Shown here one piece after another: positions 51,123 through 59,782 of a DNA stretch of 64,000 nt; the stretch's first letter is position 1; each line of letters opens with the position of its first letter. The stretch is from Kordiimonas gwangyangensis DSM 19435 = JCM 12864 (GTDB lineage: Bacteria; Pseudomonadota; Alphaproteobacteria; Sphingomonadales; Kordiimonadaceae), in assembly GCF_000375545.1 (NCBI RefSeq), contig NZ_AQXF01000003.1:78594-142593 (forward strand), given 5' to 3'. The notes beneath the pieces were generated by a model. It had not been told where the DNA came from and did not search any database. It saw only the letters and a program-made list of their open reading frames with translations. The position numbers and the translations under genes were made by a program.

Positions 51123-51138
51123 TTGCAATCGATTGCAA
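51123..51138. promoter_or_regulatory. MalR-like operator, perfect copy
   Basis: TTGCAATCGATTGCAA, identical to the 46973 site, 23 bp from the imperfect copy (about two helical turns), placing both on the same face between the LacI gene and the TBDR. Confidence 0.85.
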
Positions 51139-51293
51139 AGAGGCGTAGCTATAATCCATCACCGCTTTCACGTGCGATTCGATATGTAATAATCTCTCCT
51201 TTATGCCAGTGAAGGTCAGGCTGAGGGGGAGCGCAGGTCGCCACAGCAGTGCGGGAAGCAGAATGAAATGTAAGGCGTGGGAGGGCCATAAGC

Positions 51294-53561
51294 ATGCGTT
51301 TTACACATAAAGCACTAAAATCCACGACCGCGATTGCGGCCGTACTTGCTGTTACAGCAACGTCGGTTTCCGCACAGGAAACAGACGCAGACACCAAAGG
51401 TGACATGGAAACCTTTGAAGAGATCGTTGTCCTTGGTACCCCAGGTGGTGCCGGGGTTAAGAAGCAGGATGCCAGCTTCGCCATCACCACCATGAATGCA
51501 GACACCATCGGGCTTGCCGGGCCAAAGAGCACGGCTGAGCTGTTCACGCTTGTTCCGGGCGTTTGGGCTGAAAGCTCCGGCGGTATTGCGGGCGCGAACA
51601 TCGACGTACGTGGCCTTCCGGGCGGCGGCGATGCACCGTTTGTGACCATGTCCATCAATGGTGCGCCAATCTACGGCACCGAGATGCTGTCTTTCTTCGA
51701 GCAGAGCTCCATCTTCCGCGTTGACGAAACCGTCCGCGCTGCTGAAGCACTGCGTGGTGGTCCGAACGCCGTATTCTCGAACGGTGAGCCGGGTGTTACC
51801 CTCAACTTCAATCTGAAGAAGGGTGGCCCTGAAACTGAAGGTCGCGTGAAATATACCACGTCCGACTATGATGAGCAGCGTGTGGATGCGGTCCTCTCCG
51901 GCCCGATCACCGATGGCCTTTATTATATGGTTGGCGGTTATGTGCGCACGTCGCCGGGTATCCGCGATGCAGAGTTCAATTCCGAGAAGGGCCACCAGAT
52001 CACGGCTCAGATCACCAAGGAATTCTCGAACGGTGAAATCAACGCCTACACGCGTATCACCGATGACCACGGCATGTGGTACCTGCCGCAGGCACTGAAC
52101 TCCGGTAACGACCTTGGCACTTTCTCGCAGCTCGGCAACGCCACGCGTTACCGCACTCTGCAAGTCAATGCCAATGGCGATACCGAGCAGTTCGACTTTG
52201 CAAAAGGTCGCGGCTGGGATGGTTCGGTATCCGGCCTGACTGCTGAGTTTGACCTTGGTGACGGCTGGTCGGTTCGTGACAATATGTCCTACACCAAAGG
52301 CGACGCTGACACATACGGCTTCGTGCCAGATGGCGGCGCCATCCAGGTTGGAGACCTTGGCCTCGCATCCGTATCCACGGCAGGCGGCGAATCCCTTTCC
52401 GACAACGATTGGGTTCAGAACTATGGCCACTGGGTCGTGCAAAAGGGGCTTGAGAGCTTCACCAACGACCTCAGCGTGAACAAGGTTGTCGACACACACG
52501 ACATCACTTTCGGTTACTACAAAGCCAACTGGTCGTCTGACGATTTCTGGACCATCGGTAACTTCACACCAGTCCACAACGTCGCAAACGGTGACTTCCT
52601 TGAAGCATCCATCAGCTGTTCCGACCTTGCTGACGCGGGTTCGGGTTCCGGTTGCTGGGCCTATGGCATCCAGTCCTCGGGTGATGCGACGGCTGATGCG
52701 CTTTACGCCGCAGACAGCTGGCAGGTAACCGATGCGCTGCGGATCGACGTTGGTGTACGCCACGAGTGGATCGACATTGACTATATCCTCGATTCCGGCC
52801 CAGGCTACCCTGACGGCGTTCGTGACATGGCAGTCAACCTGAAGGACAAAGCATGGTCCTACACCGGCGCCATCAACTATGACTTCAGCGACGACCTCGG
52901 TGTGTTCGCCCGTTACTCCAAAGGTTCCCTGTTCCCGCACTTCGATGATGTGCGCGAAAACAACCTCAATGTGAACGGCGTGAAACAGCTTGAAGGTGGT
53001 GTGAAATACTCAAGCGACTATGTCAGCCTGTTCGCGACCGCATTCTACAACAAGAACGACAGCTTCTCGGCAACGGTTGGTAGCGATATCGCTGCAGCGG
53101 CGTTCAAAACCCGCGCAATCGGTGTGGAACTTGACGGTAGCTTCACCTATGACGCCTTCAACCTGTCGTTCATCGGTACCCTGCAAGATGCAGAAATCAC
53201 CGACAGCACCACGGCAGCTGACGTTGGTAACACCGTTCTGCGCCAGCCGAAGTGGCAGGTTCGCATTGCCCCGAGCTACGAACTTGCTGTGGGTGACGCA
53301 ACGGCAACGCTCTATGGCGCCGTCAGCCTGATTGGCGACCGTTGGGGCGATAACGCCAACACCAACAAGCTTGAAGGCTATGAGAAGATTGACCTCGGTG
53401 TTCAGGTTCGCCTCGACAGCGGTCTGTTCTTCCAGGTTCATGCCGACAACCTGACCGACAGCAAAGGCCTGACGGAGAGTGACCCGCGCTCTGCCGCTGC
53501 GCCGAACGGCCGTGCCATCCTTGGCCGCTCGTTCAAGTTCAGCGTCGGTTACGACTTCTAG
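51294..53561 (+). CDS. TonB-dependent receptor of the maltose-type locus
   Basis: 755 residues from ATG 51294 (GGGAGGG upstream). Signal peptide (KSTTAIAAVLAVTATSVSAQ), TonB-box-like EEIVVLGTP, plug (TAELFTLVPGVWAESSGGIAGANIDVRGLPGGGDAPFVTMSINGAPIYG) and barrel ending LGRSFKFSVGYDF. Two operators lie upstream of it. It should import maltodextrin-type sugars across the outer membrane for the MFS/GH65/PgmB route. No extracellular amylase is in the window. It ends at a pair of hairpins, the second a strong terminator. Confidence 0.93.
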   Translation: MRFTHKALKSTTAIAAVLAVTATSVSAQETDADTKGDMETFEEIVVLGTPGGAGVKKQDASFAITTMNADTIGLAGPKSTAELFTLVPGVWAESSGGIAGANIDVRGLPGGGDAPFVTMSINGAPIYGTEMLSFFEQSSIFRVDETVRAAEALRGGPNAVFSNGEPGVTLNFNLKKGGPETEGRVKYTTSDYDEQRVDAVLSGPITDGLYYMVGGYVRTSPGIRDAEFNSEKGHQITAQITKEFSNGEINAYTRITDDHGMWYLPQALNSGNDLGTFSQLGNATRYRTLQVNANGDTEQFDFAKGRGWDGSVSGLTAEFDLGDGWSVRDNMSYTKGDADTYGFVPDGGAIQVGDLGLASVSTAGGESLSDNDWVQNYGHWVVQKGLESFTNDLSVNKVVDTHDITFGYYKANWSSDDFWTIGNFTPVHNVANGDFLEASISCSDLADAGSGSGCWAYGIQSSGDATADALYAADSWQVTDALRIDVGVRHEWIDIDYILDSGPGYPDGVRDMAVNLKDKAWSYTGAINYDFSDDLGVFARYSKGSLFPHFDDVRENNLNVNGVKQLEGGVKYSSDYVSLFATAFYNKNDSFSATVGSDIAAAAFKTRAIGVELDGSFTYDAFNLSFIGTLQDAEITDSTTAADVGNTVLRQPKWQVRIAPSYELAVGDATATLYGAVSLIGDRWGDNANTNKLEGYEKIDLGVQVRLDSGLFFQVHADNLTDSKGLTESDPRSAAAPNGRAILGRSFKFSVGYDF

Positions 53562-53574
53562 GTCCTGAGTACAA

Positions 53575-53602
53575 GGTTCGCGCCTCTCATCTGGCGCGAA
53601 CC
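53575..53602 (+). terminator. Hairpin after the maltose-locus TBDR
   Basis: GGTTCGCGCC (53575-53584)/GGCGCGAACC (53593-53602), loop of 8, 13 bp past the stop. No T-run follows; it may protect the mRNA 3' end. Confidence 0.6.
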
Positions 53603-53640
53603 ACTCCCCTATGGTTTCCCACCCGAGTATTTTGGGGCCT

Positions 53641-53678
53641 GGCGTTGCCTTTCCTTCTGGAGGCAACGCCTTTTTTAT
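53641..53678 (+). terminator. Rho-independent terminator
   Basis: GGCGTTGCC (53641-53649)/GGCAACGCC (53662-53670) followed by TTTTTTATT. Confidence 0.92.
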
Positions 53679-53769
53679 TATTTGTGCATTATCTTGTGCG
53701 AATGTCTGTACCGTGTGCGTGGGTCGTGCCATAGAAGCGCATCCATAGACTACTAAGCATTATCTGGTG

Positions 53770-54204
53770 ATGACGATGACCCTTGAAGAGCTTGAAAAAC
53801 TGTACCCCGATGCCGCCAGCTTCCAGTTTGGCGACAATGAAGAGCTGTGCAAGGAACTCACCGCGCTTGTGCGCGCAGGACGCAAGACGGCCACGTGCGA
53901 GGCACTTGAAATCTTTTTCGAGACCGGTGCCGCGTTGCCGGAAGTTGGCCGCAAGGACATTGTGCTCAATTGGGACGACACACCAGCCCTTGTGATTGAA
54001 ACCAAACAGGTTGACTGGGTGCGCTTCAAGGATGTGAGTGAGGAGTTTGCGCTTGCGGAAGGGGAGGACGACAGCCTCACCGCATGGCGCGAGAGCCATA
54101 AACGCTATTTTGAGCGGAACGGGGTCTTCTCAAACGACATGCTGCTGGTGTGTGAGCGGTTCCGTGTGGTGCGCGACTTGGGCGTGAAACAGACAAAAGC
54201 GTGA
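53770..54204 (+). CDS. ASCH-domain protein
   Basis: About 144 residues: LEELEKLYPDAASFQFGDNEELCKELTALVRAGRKTATCEALEIFFETGAALPEVGRKDIVLNWDDTPALVIETKQVDWVRFKDV. The GRKTATC phrase and ...SHKRYFERNGVFSNDMLLVCERFRVV end define the PUA-like ASCH fold, thought to bind RNA or modified nucleosides. The start is uncertain (53767, 53770 or 53776) and no good ribosome site is visible. It stands alone between two terminators. Confidence 0.85.
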   Translation: MTMTLEELEKLYPDAASFQFGDNEELCKELTALVRAGRKTATCEALEIFFETGAALPEVGRKDIVLNWDDTPALVIETKQVDWVRFKDVSEEFALAEGEDDSLTAWRESHKRYFERNGVFSNDMLLVCERFRVVRDLGVKQTKA

Positions 54205-54224
54205 GGCGCTAAGGCCCCACGCTT
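54197..54224. terminator. Hairpin between the ASCH and CsbD genes
   Basis: AAGCGTG (54197-54203)/CACGCTT (54218-54224), overlapping the ASCH stop codon, followed by CCTTGC. Weak, possibly bidirectional. Confidence 0.4.
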
Positions 54225-54250
54225 CCTTGCAGAACCGCAGAAGGGTGTGC

Positions 54251-54454
54251 TTAGTGCAAGTGCTTCTTGCGCCACTCTTCCACTTCTTTTTCGGCAATCT
54301 CTTTCGATTTGCCATAGCGTTCCTGAATAAGGCCCGCCAGTTTGGTGGCATCACCTTCAATCTGGTCCAGCTCATCATCGGTCAGCTTGCCCCACTGTTT
54401 CTGGGCTTCACCTTTAAGCTGCTTCCATTTGCCTTTAACAACATCCTTGTTCAT
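54251..54454 (-). CDS. CsbD-family stress protein
   Basis: 67 residues, highly charged helical: MNKDVVKGKWKQLKGEAQKQWGKLTDDELDQIEGDATKLAG. This is the CsbD signature, in small stress-induced proteins. GGGAGATGAGAC precedes ATG 54454. It is divergent from a general-stress-type gene at 54688, suggesting a shared stress promoter region. Confidence 0.95.
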   Translation of the reverse strand: MNKDVVKGKWKQLKGEAQKQWGKLTDDELDQIEGDATKLAGLIQERYGKSKEIAEKEVEEWRKKHLH

Positions 54455-54687
54455 GTCTCATCTCCCGATCTGAAATTGGTTCACGGAGGGGGTAGGTGAA
54501 CCGCTAGTAGAATGCCCATCCTCCACCTCAGTTTTGAATACGGATCGCGGGTCGCGGGTATAAAGCCGGTATCAAGCACCAGCGCGCTGATGGCGGCTTT
54601 ATGCGGCGGGTATGCGTGGACCATCGAAAGCTGATGCGTGTGCGGACATCATCATTTGCACTATCCCCCCTTTTTGCTCGGAGAGAC

Positions 54688-55185
54688 ATGATGTCCAAAA
54701 CTGTATCAGCAACTTTCAAAACCACTGTGGCTGCGCGTCAGGCTATTTTTGAACTGGAGGCCGCAGGCTTTACCGAAAAGCAGCTCAGCGTGGTCGCGGC
54801 CGACGGTTCCATCGGCAAATCATTCAATGTGGAGCGTGAAACAAAAGCCGCTGAAGGTGGTGCCGTTGGTGGTGTGGCCGGTGGTGTGATCGGTGCGATT
54901 GCAGCGGGCCTTGCGGCAGTTGGTTCCGTTGTCATCCCGGGTGTGAACCTTGTGGTGTACGGCACGCTTGTCGCGGCTGCAGCGGGCGCTGGCGTGGGTG
55001 CAGCCGCGGGTGGCCTTACAGGTGCGCTTATCGGTGCCGGTATCCCTGAATTTGTTGCCAAGCGCTATGAGGACGAAATCAAGGACGGTGCCATCCTCGT
55101 TGTCGTCGATGCGAAGGACAGTGACCAAGCCAAACGCGCGAAAGAAATTTTCGACCGCGGTGACGCCCACAATATCGCCGCCTAA
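54688..55185 (+). CDS. General stress protein 17M-like glycine-rich membrane protein
   Basis: 165 residues. N-terminal alpha/beta part (TVSATFKTTVAARQAIFELEAAGFTEKQLSVVAAD), then a long Gly/Ala-rich hydrophobic stretch with GGAVGGVAGGVIGAIAAGLAAVG and GAGVGAAAGGLTGALIGAGIP, and a C-terminal alpha/beta part (EDEIKDGAILVVVDAKD). This matches the GsiB/YflT '17M-like' family of stress-induced proteins. ATG 54688 (GGAGAGA upstream) is preferred to the longer frame from 54601. Function is not known in detail. Confidence 0.85.
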   Translation: MMSKTVSATFKTTVAARQAIFELEAAGFTEKQLSVVAADGSIGKSFNVERETKAAEGGAVGGVAGGVIGAIAAGLAAVGSVVIPGVNLVVYGTLVAAAAGAGVGAAAGGLTGALIGAGIPEFVAKRYEDEIKDGAILVVVDAKDSDQAKRAKEIFDRGDAHNIAA

Positions 55186-55205
55186 GTAGCGTAGGATACG
55201 ACCAA

Positions 55206-55237
55206 TGAAGGGAGGGTGCGTCTGCGCTCTCCCTTCA
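55206..55237. terminator. Hairpin between convergent stress and glmS genes
   Basis: TGAAGGGAG (55206-55214)/CTCCCTTCA (55229-55237) lies between stops at 55185 and 55240. No T-run; possibly a bidirectional 3'-end structure. Confidence 0.45.
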
Positions 55238-55239
55238 GG

Positions 55240-57057
55240 CTATTCCACCGTAACCGACTTAGCGAGGTTGCGCGGCTGGTCTACGTCGGTGCCTTTTTCT
55301 ACAGCGGCGTAGTAGGCCAGAAGCTGGACGGGAATGGCGTAGATGATCGGGGTAACAAGTGCTCCTGCCGTCGGCATCTTGAAATAGGCGAACATATGTT
55401 CGGCCTCATCCGCCGCATCGTCTGACATCAGCACCACTTTGCCCTGGCGCGCCATGATTTCCTGCAGGTTGGAGACTGTCTTGTCGATCAGATCGTCGTT
55501 CGGTGCGATGCCGATGACGGGTACATGCTCGTCAATCAGCGCGATGGGGCCGTGCTTGAGCTCACCCGCGGCATAGCCTTCGGCGTGGATATAGCTGATT
55601 TCCTTCAGCTTCAGCGCACCTTCCATGGCGATGGGGAAATGAATGCCCCGGCCAACAAAAAGCACATCACGCGCATGCGCGATGGAGCGTGCGATTTCCT
55701 GCAGCTTTTCATCATGGTGCAGCACTTGCGCCATCAGCTTGGGTGCGCTTTCAAGTTCCGCCACATAGGCGTCTTCCTGCGCCTCATCAATCATGCCTTT
55801 AGCAGCAGCAAGGTTGATCGAGAAAGCGGCAAGTACGCTCAGCTGGCAGGTGAAAGCCTTGGTGCTGGCAACGCCGATTTCAGGGCCAGCGTGAATGGGC
55901 AACACCACATCAGCCTCGCGCGCCATGGTGGAGCCCATGACGTTCACAAGCACCATCACCCGTTGGCCGGCTTCCTTGGCGTGGCGCAGGGCTGCAAGCG
56001 TGTCTGCCGTCTCACCAGACTGCGAAATAAAGATACACAGGCCGTCTGATGCATAGACCGGGTCGCGGTAGCGGAACTCGGACGCGATATCCACCTCAAC
56101 CGGCACGCGGGCCAGCTTCTCAATCCAGTAGCGCGCAACAAGGGCGGCATAATAGCTTGTGCCGCAGGCCACGAGCGTCACCTTCGAGACAGTCGCCAGC
56201 TCAAACGGCATGTCCGGCAGTTTCACCTTGCCCGCGTTCGGGTCAAGGTAGCGGCCAAGCGCTTGCGCGACGACGGTGGGCTGCTCGAAAATCTCTTTCT
56301 GCATGAAGTGGCGGTGGTTGCCTTTGTCCACCATGGTGGATGCCACCTGGCTGATGGCCACCTTGCGCTCGACCTTGTTACCGCGTGCGTCGAACACCTG
56401 CACACTCTCGCGTGTCAGCTCTGCCCAGTCACCTTCCTCAAGGTAAATCAAGCGGTTCGAGAGGCTCGCGAGCGCCATGGCGTCAGAGCCGAGGTAATTT
56501 TCCCCTTCGCCAAGACCGACCACAAGCGGGCTGCCCTCACGCGCGCCAAACATCAGGTTGTCCTCGCCGCTGATCAGCACACAAAGCGCGAAGGCGCCTT
56601 CGAGGCGCGATAGCGTTTTGGCAAAAGCGTCGTGTGGCGCCAAACCTTCCTTCAAGTAACGGGTCAGCAGATGGGCGACCACTTCAGTGTCGGTTTCGCC
56701 CTCAAACGTGACGCCGGTATCAAGGAGTTCCTTCTTGAGCGTGCGGAAGTTCTCGATGATGCCATTATGCACAATGGCGATGCGGTCGGTCATGTGCGGG
56801 TGGGCGTTGGCTTCCGTTGGTTCGCCGTGTGTGGCCCAGCGTGTGTGGCCGATGCCGCTATTGCCCGTCAGTGGATTGTCACGCAGTTTACGGGCAAGGT
56901 TCTCGAGCTTGCCGGGCGCGCGGCGGCGGTCCAGCGTCCCGCCCTCTAGGGTGGCGATACCCGCGCTATCATAGCCGCGATACTCAAGCCGCTTGAGGCT
57001 TTCGAGAATACGGGGCGTGGCAGAGGTGACGCCAAGAATGCCAACAATACCGCACAT
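55240..57057 (-). CDS. glmS: Glutamine-fructose-6-phosphate aminotransferase
   Basis: 605 residues. The mature N-terminus MCGIVGILG provides the Cys nucleophile of the glutaminase domain (residues 1-~240, with RGYDSAGIA, GIGHTRWATHGEP and HNGIIENF); two SIS domains follow (CGTSYYAALVARYWIE, FISQSGETADTLAAL, GRGIHFPIAMEGALKLKEISYIHAEGYAAGELKHGPIALID). It makes glucosamine 6-phosphate for cell-wall and lipid A synthesis. It starts 3 bp after glmU ends; the two form an operon. There is no room for a glmS ribozyme leader. Confidence 0.98.
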   Translation of the reverse strand: MCGIVGILGVTSATPRILESLKRLEYRGYDSAGIATLEGGTLDRRRAPGKLENLARKLRDNPLTGNSGIGHTRWATHGEPTEANAHPHMTDRIAIVHNGIIENFRTLKKELLDTGVTFEGETDTEVVAHLLTRYLKEGLAPHDAFAKTLSRLEGAFALCVLISGEDNLMFGAREGSPLVVGLGEGENYLGSDAMALASLSNRLIYLEEGDWAELTRESVQVFDARGNKVERKVAISQVASTMVDKGNHRHFMQKEIFEQPTVVAQALGRYLDPNAGKVKLPDMPFELATVSKVTLVACGTSYYAALVARYWIEKLARVPVEVDIASEFRYRDPVYASDGLCIFISQSGETADTLAALRHAKEAGQRVMVLVNVMGSTMAREADVVLPIHAGPEIGVASTKAFTCQLSVLAAFSINLAAAKGMIDEAQEDAYVAELESAPKLMAQVLHHDEKLQEIARSIAHARDVLFVGRGIHFPIAMEGALKLKEISYIHAEGYAAGELKHGPIALIDEHVPVIGIAPNDDLIDKTVSNLQEIMARQGKVVLMSDDAADEAEHMFAYFKMPTAGALVTPIIYAIPVQLLAYYAAVEKGTDVDQPRNLAKSVTVE

Positions 57058-57060
57058 GGT

Positions 57061-58428
57061 CTATTTACCCTTCTTTGCAGCCTGCGCCGCTTTTTTTGAT
57101 GCCTGCTGTTCGCGGAACTCTTTGGCGAAGCCCTGTTTCTCGGCCTGCCTGCCGCGCGCGACCGCAAGGGCATCAGCGCTGACATCTTCTGTAATCACGC
57201 TGCCTGCCGCCACGAGCGCGCCGTCGCCAATTTTGACAGGCGCCACGAGTGCGGAGTTGGAGCCAATGAAGGCGCCCGCGCCAATGTGGGTCTCGAACTT
57301 GAGGAAGCCATCATAATTGCAGGTGATGGTGCCTGCGCCGATGTTGGCGTCTGCGCCGATGTAGGCGTCCCCGATGTACGATAGGTGGCTGACCTTCACG
57401 CCTGCTTCAAGCTTGGCCTTTTTCACCTCAACAAAGTTGCCGATTTTGGCGCCTTCGCCGATGTCTGCACCGGGGCGCAGCCTCGCAAAGGGGCCAATAG
57501 CGGCGCCAGCGCGCACGCGCACACCCTCAAGGTGCGAATAGGCCTTGATGGTCGCGCCGTCTTCAATGGTCACGCCGGGGCCAAAGAAAACACTGGGCTC
57601 AATGGTAATATCGCTGCCGAGCTTGGTGTCATGGCTGAAGTAAACCGTTGCGGGGTCGATGAGCGTTACACCAGCAGCCATGGCGGCGCGGCGTTTGCGG
57701 GTTTGGAACGCGGCTTCAGCATTCGCGAGATCTTCGCGGCTGTTGATGCCCATGACGTCTTCCTCGCGCGCTTCGACTACCGCAACGGTGCGGCCGTCCT
57801 TGCGCGCTACTTCCACAAGGTCTGTCAGGTAATATTCACCGGCGGCATTCTTGTTCGATAGGCGGTCCAGCCAGGTGAACAACTTGTCGCCTTCAATCAG
57901 CATCATGCCTGAATTGCAAAGTGTGATGGCGCGCTCTGCCTCGCTTGCGTCCTTGTACTCCACAATACGTTCTAGGCTGCCATCGGCGGCCGTTACCAGC
58001 CGGCCATATTTAGCCGGGTCATAGGGCCGGAAGCCGAGTACAACAAGCCCTGTGTTCTCGGTCTCAGCCTTGGCGGCGATCATATCCCGCATCAGGCTGG
58101 TGGGGATGAAAGGCACATCGCCATAAAGCACCAGAACGTCGCCCGAATAGGTTTCAAGTGCCTCGCTTGTCATCATGACAGCATGGCCTGTGCCCAGTTG
58201 TTCCGATTGCGTAACGATTTCGCAATCCGCGACGGCAGCCTCAACCTGCTCACGCTCCGCGCCAACCACAATCACGGTTTTTGCGGGGGACAGGCTTTCT
58301 ACGCTGGCAAGAAGGTGGTGCAGCATCGGCTGGCCGCCGATTGCGTGTAGCACCTTGTGCAGCTTCGATTTCATCCGGGTGCCTTTGCCTGCGGCAAGCA
58401 CAACAACGGCAATATCCTGTTTCGGCAT
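57061..58428 (-). CDS. glmU: Bifunctional GlcNAc-1-P uridyltransferase / GlcN-1-P acetyltransferase
   Basis: 455 residues, the usual length. The N-terminal nucleotidyltransferase starts AVVVLAAGKGTRMKSKLHKVLHAIGGQPMLHHLL; the C-terminal left-handed beta helix carries hexapeptide repeats (ARLRPGADIGEGAKIGNFVEVKKAKLEAGVKVSHLSYIGDAYIGADANIGAGTITCNYDGF). It makes UDP-GlcNAc from GlmM product. First gene of the glmU-glmS pair. ATG 58428, with GGGGAG farther upstream. Confidence 0.98.
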   Translation of the reverse strand: MPKQDIAVVVLAAGKGTRMKSKLHKVLHAIGGQPMLHHLLASVESLSPAKTVIVVGAEREQVEAAVADCEIVTQSEQLGTGHAVMMTSEALETYSGDVLVLYGDVPFIPTSLMRDMIAAKAETENTGLVVLGFRPYDPAKYGRLVTAADGSLERIVEYKDASEAERAITLCNSGMMLIEGDKLFTWLDRLSNKNAAGEYYLTDLVEVARKDGRTVAVVEAREEDVMGINSREDLANAEAAFQTRKRRAAMAAGVTLIDPATVYFSHDTKLGSDITIEPSVFFGPGVTIEDGATIKAYSHLEGVRVRAGAAIGPFARLRPGADIGEGAKIGNFVEVKKAKLEAGVKVSHLSYIGDAYIGADANIGAGTITCNYDGFLKFETHIGAGAFIGSNSALVAPVKIGDGALVAAGSVITEDVSADALAVARGRQAEKQGFAKEFREQQASKKAAQAAKKGK

Positions 58429-58462
58429 AATGAGCGCTCCCCACGCAGCGGCCGGTGATGGT

Positions 58463-59488
58463 TCAGTCGAACATCTCGCGTGCAGAAATTAAATGCCAGC
58501 TTGATGGAACACCCCGACTTTTAGCCTTTTTATCCATATGTCGCCAATAGGCGTGCAGGAAAAAATGTTCAATGCGGTTCATGAAAGGCAGGCCGAAACC
58601 CGGCAACGGGTTAAACGGGTTATGGCGGCTGTAGGCCCATATCTCCAGCCGGTTGGCGCCAGCGGCGGCCTGACCGCGACCGTGAAAGCCGTTGGTGTTG
58701 GCTATCACAAGCGTGCCAGCACGGGCGGTGATTCCTTCAGGCGCAGGCAGGTTCATCGCCGTCAGGTCTTCTGGTCCCGCGCGGAATGAACCCTTCTCTG
58801 AATAGCCGTCGGACAGGCGTCCGGCATTGCAGGACCGAATATATTCCCATTTGAAACGCTCGCGTGTCAGGCGGTGCGAGCCGCGCACATAGGTAAAGGG
58901 CCCCATCTCGGGCGTGACATCCTCGAGGAAAAGCCACGCTTTCATGGTGGGATGGAAGGTGTCCGAATGCATGGTTTTTTGCGGGTCTGCACCCCCCTCA
59001 AGGCGGCCATTGCGGATACGCTGGATATAGAGAAGGGGCGCTGTTGCTTTCGCGCCTGCGTACGACAGCATGTTTACAAAGGTCCGGTCCTCGCTCAGGG
59101 CATGAAGCTTCGGCTTGTTCGCAAGATAGGCGTGATCCAGCAGAATGCGCTGTGTGGCTGTGTTGCCTTGCACCATCTGGCGTGCTTCACCGGCAGATGA
59201 CAGGACCTCTGCGCGAATAGCCGCAAGCTCTTCCTTGTCGAGGAACCCTTCAACCACACAGAAGCCGTCCCGCGCATAGTCCTGACGCAACTTTTTGGGC
59301 ATCTTGCCCATGAGGAAGAACCAGCGGATGTGCGCCACCAAACGTGCCAGCACAACACGCATCATGTGCAGACCAAGCCGGTTCAACAGGCGCGACCCAA
59401 TAATCGGGTTCGCACGGAAGGACTTGGCCTGACCAAACAGACCAAGGAACCAAACAGGCCACATATATATTTTCAGCACTCGCGGCAT
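58463..59488 (-). CDS. Phytanoyl-CoA dioxygenase (PhyH) family protein
   Basis: 341 residues, Fe(II)/2-oxoglutarate dioxygenase fold. Iron ligands are His174 and Asp176 in MHSDTFHPT and His269 in NGFHGRG, with Arg280 (NRLEIWAYSR) for the 2-oxoglutarate carboxylate. The preceding FLEDVTPEMGPFTYVRGSHRL block is typical of PhyH. An extra ~60-residue amphipathic/hydrophobic N-terminus may attach it to the membrane. The substrate is unknown. It lies 34 bp upstream of glmU on the same strand and could be co-transcribed. Confidence 0.88.
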   Translation of the reverse strand: MPRVLKIYMWPVWFLGLFGQAKSFRANPIIGSRLLNRLGLHMMRVVLARLVAHIRWFFLMGKMPKKLRQDYARDGFCVVEGFLDKEELAAIRAEVLSSAGEARQMVQGNTATQRILLDHAYLANKPKLHALSEDRTFVNMLSYAGAKATAPLLYIQRIRNGRLEGGADPQKTMHSDTFHPTMKAWLFLEDVTPEMGPFTYVRGSHRLTRERFKWEYIRSCNAGRLSDGYSEKGSFRAGPEDLTAMNLPAPEGITARAGTLVIANTNGFHGRGQAAAGANRLEIWAYSRHNPFNPLPGFGLPFMNRIEHFFLHAYWRHMDKKAKSRGVPSSWHLISAREMFD

Positions 59489-59782
59489 CGGCGCGGCTAT
59501 CCTTTTGACGAGCAGTGGTTATTCATCTTTTACCTTCTAGTCCAATAGACACAAGCGAACATTCGTCGCAGCACACAAATGCTGGCGTGTTTATGAATAG
59601 CCAAGGTGTCATTTTCACAAAAATATCCGCAGGTTGTGTCTAAAACTGCATAGAAGTGTTAGACAAGCGGTGGGGATTTTCTCTAACATCTGCTATGTGA
59701 GAGTAAATCGGGGGGTCGATGAAATTTATCCCGAAATCAAATCGCCCGGTGCCGTTGGATATGCTGAACTCAGGGACCTTGA

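Noticed and set aside
51315..52940. A 541-codon antisense frame in the TBDR gene
   Set aside because: Shadow of codon bias in a GC-rich gene; no start signal or domain. The same applies to the long frames at 30436-31866 and 22442-23671.
55240..57060. glmS ribozyme or riboswitch
   Set aside because: glmS follows glmU by 3 bp, leaving no leader; glmS ribozymes belong to Gram-positive bacteria.
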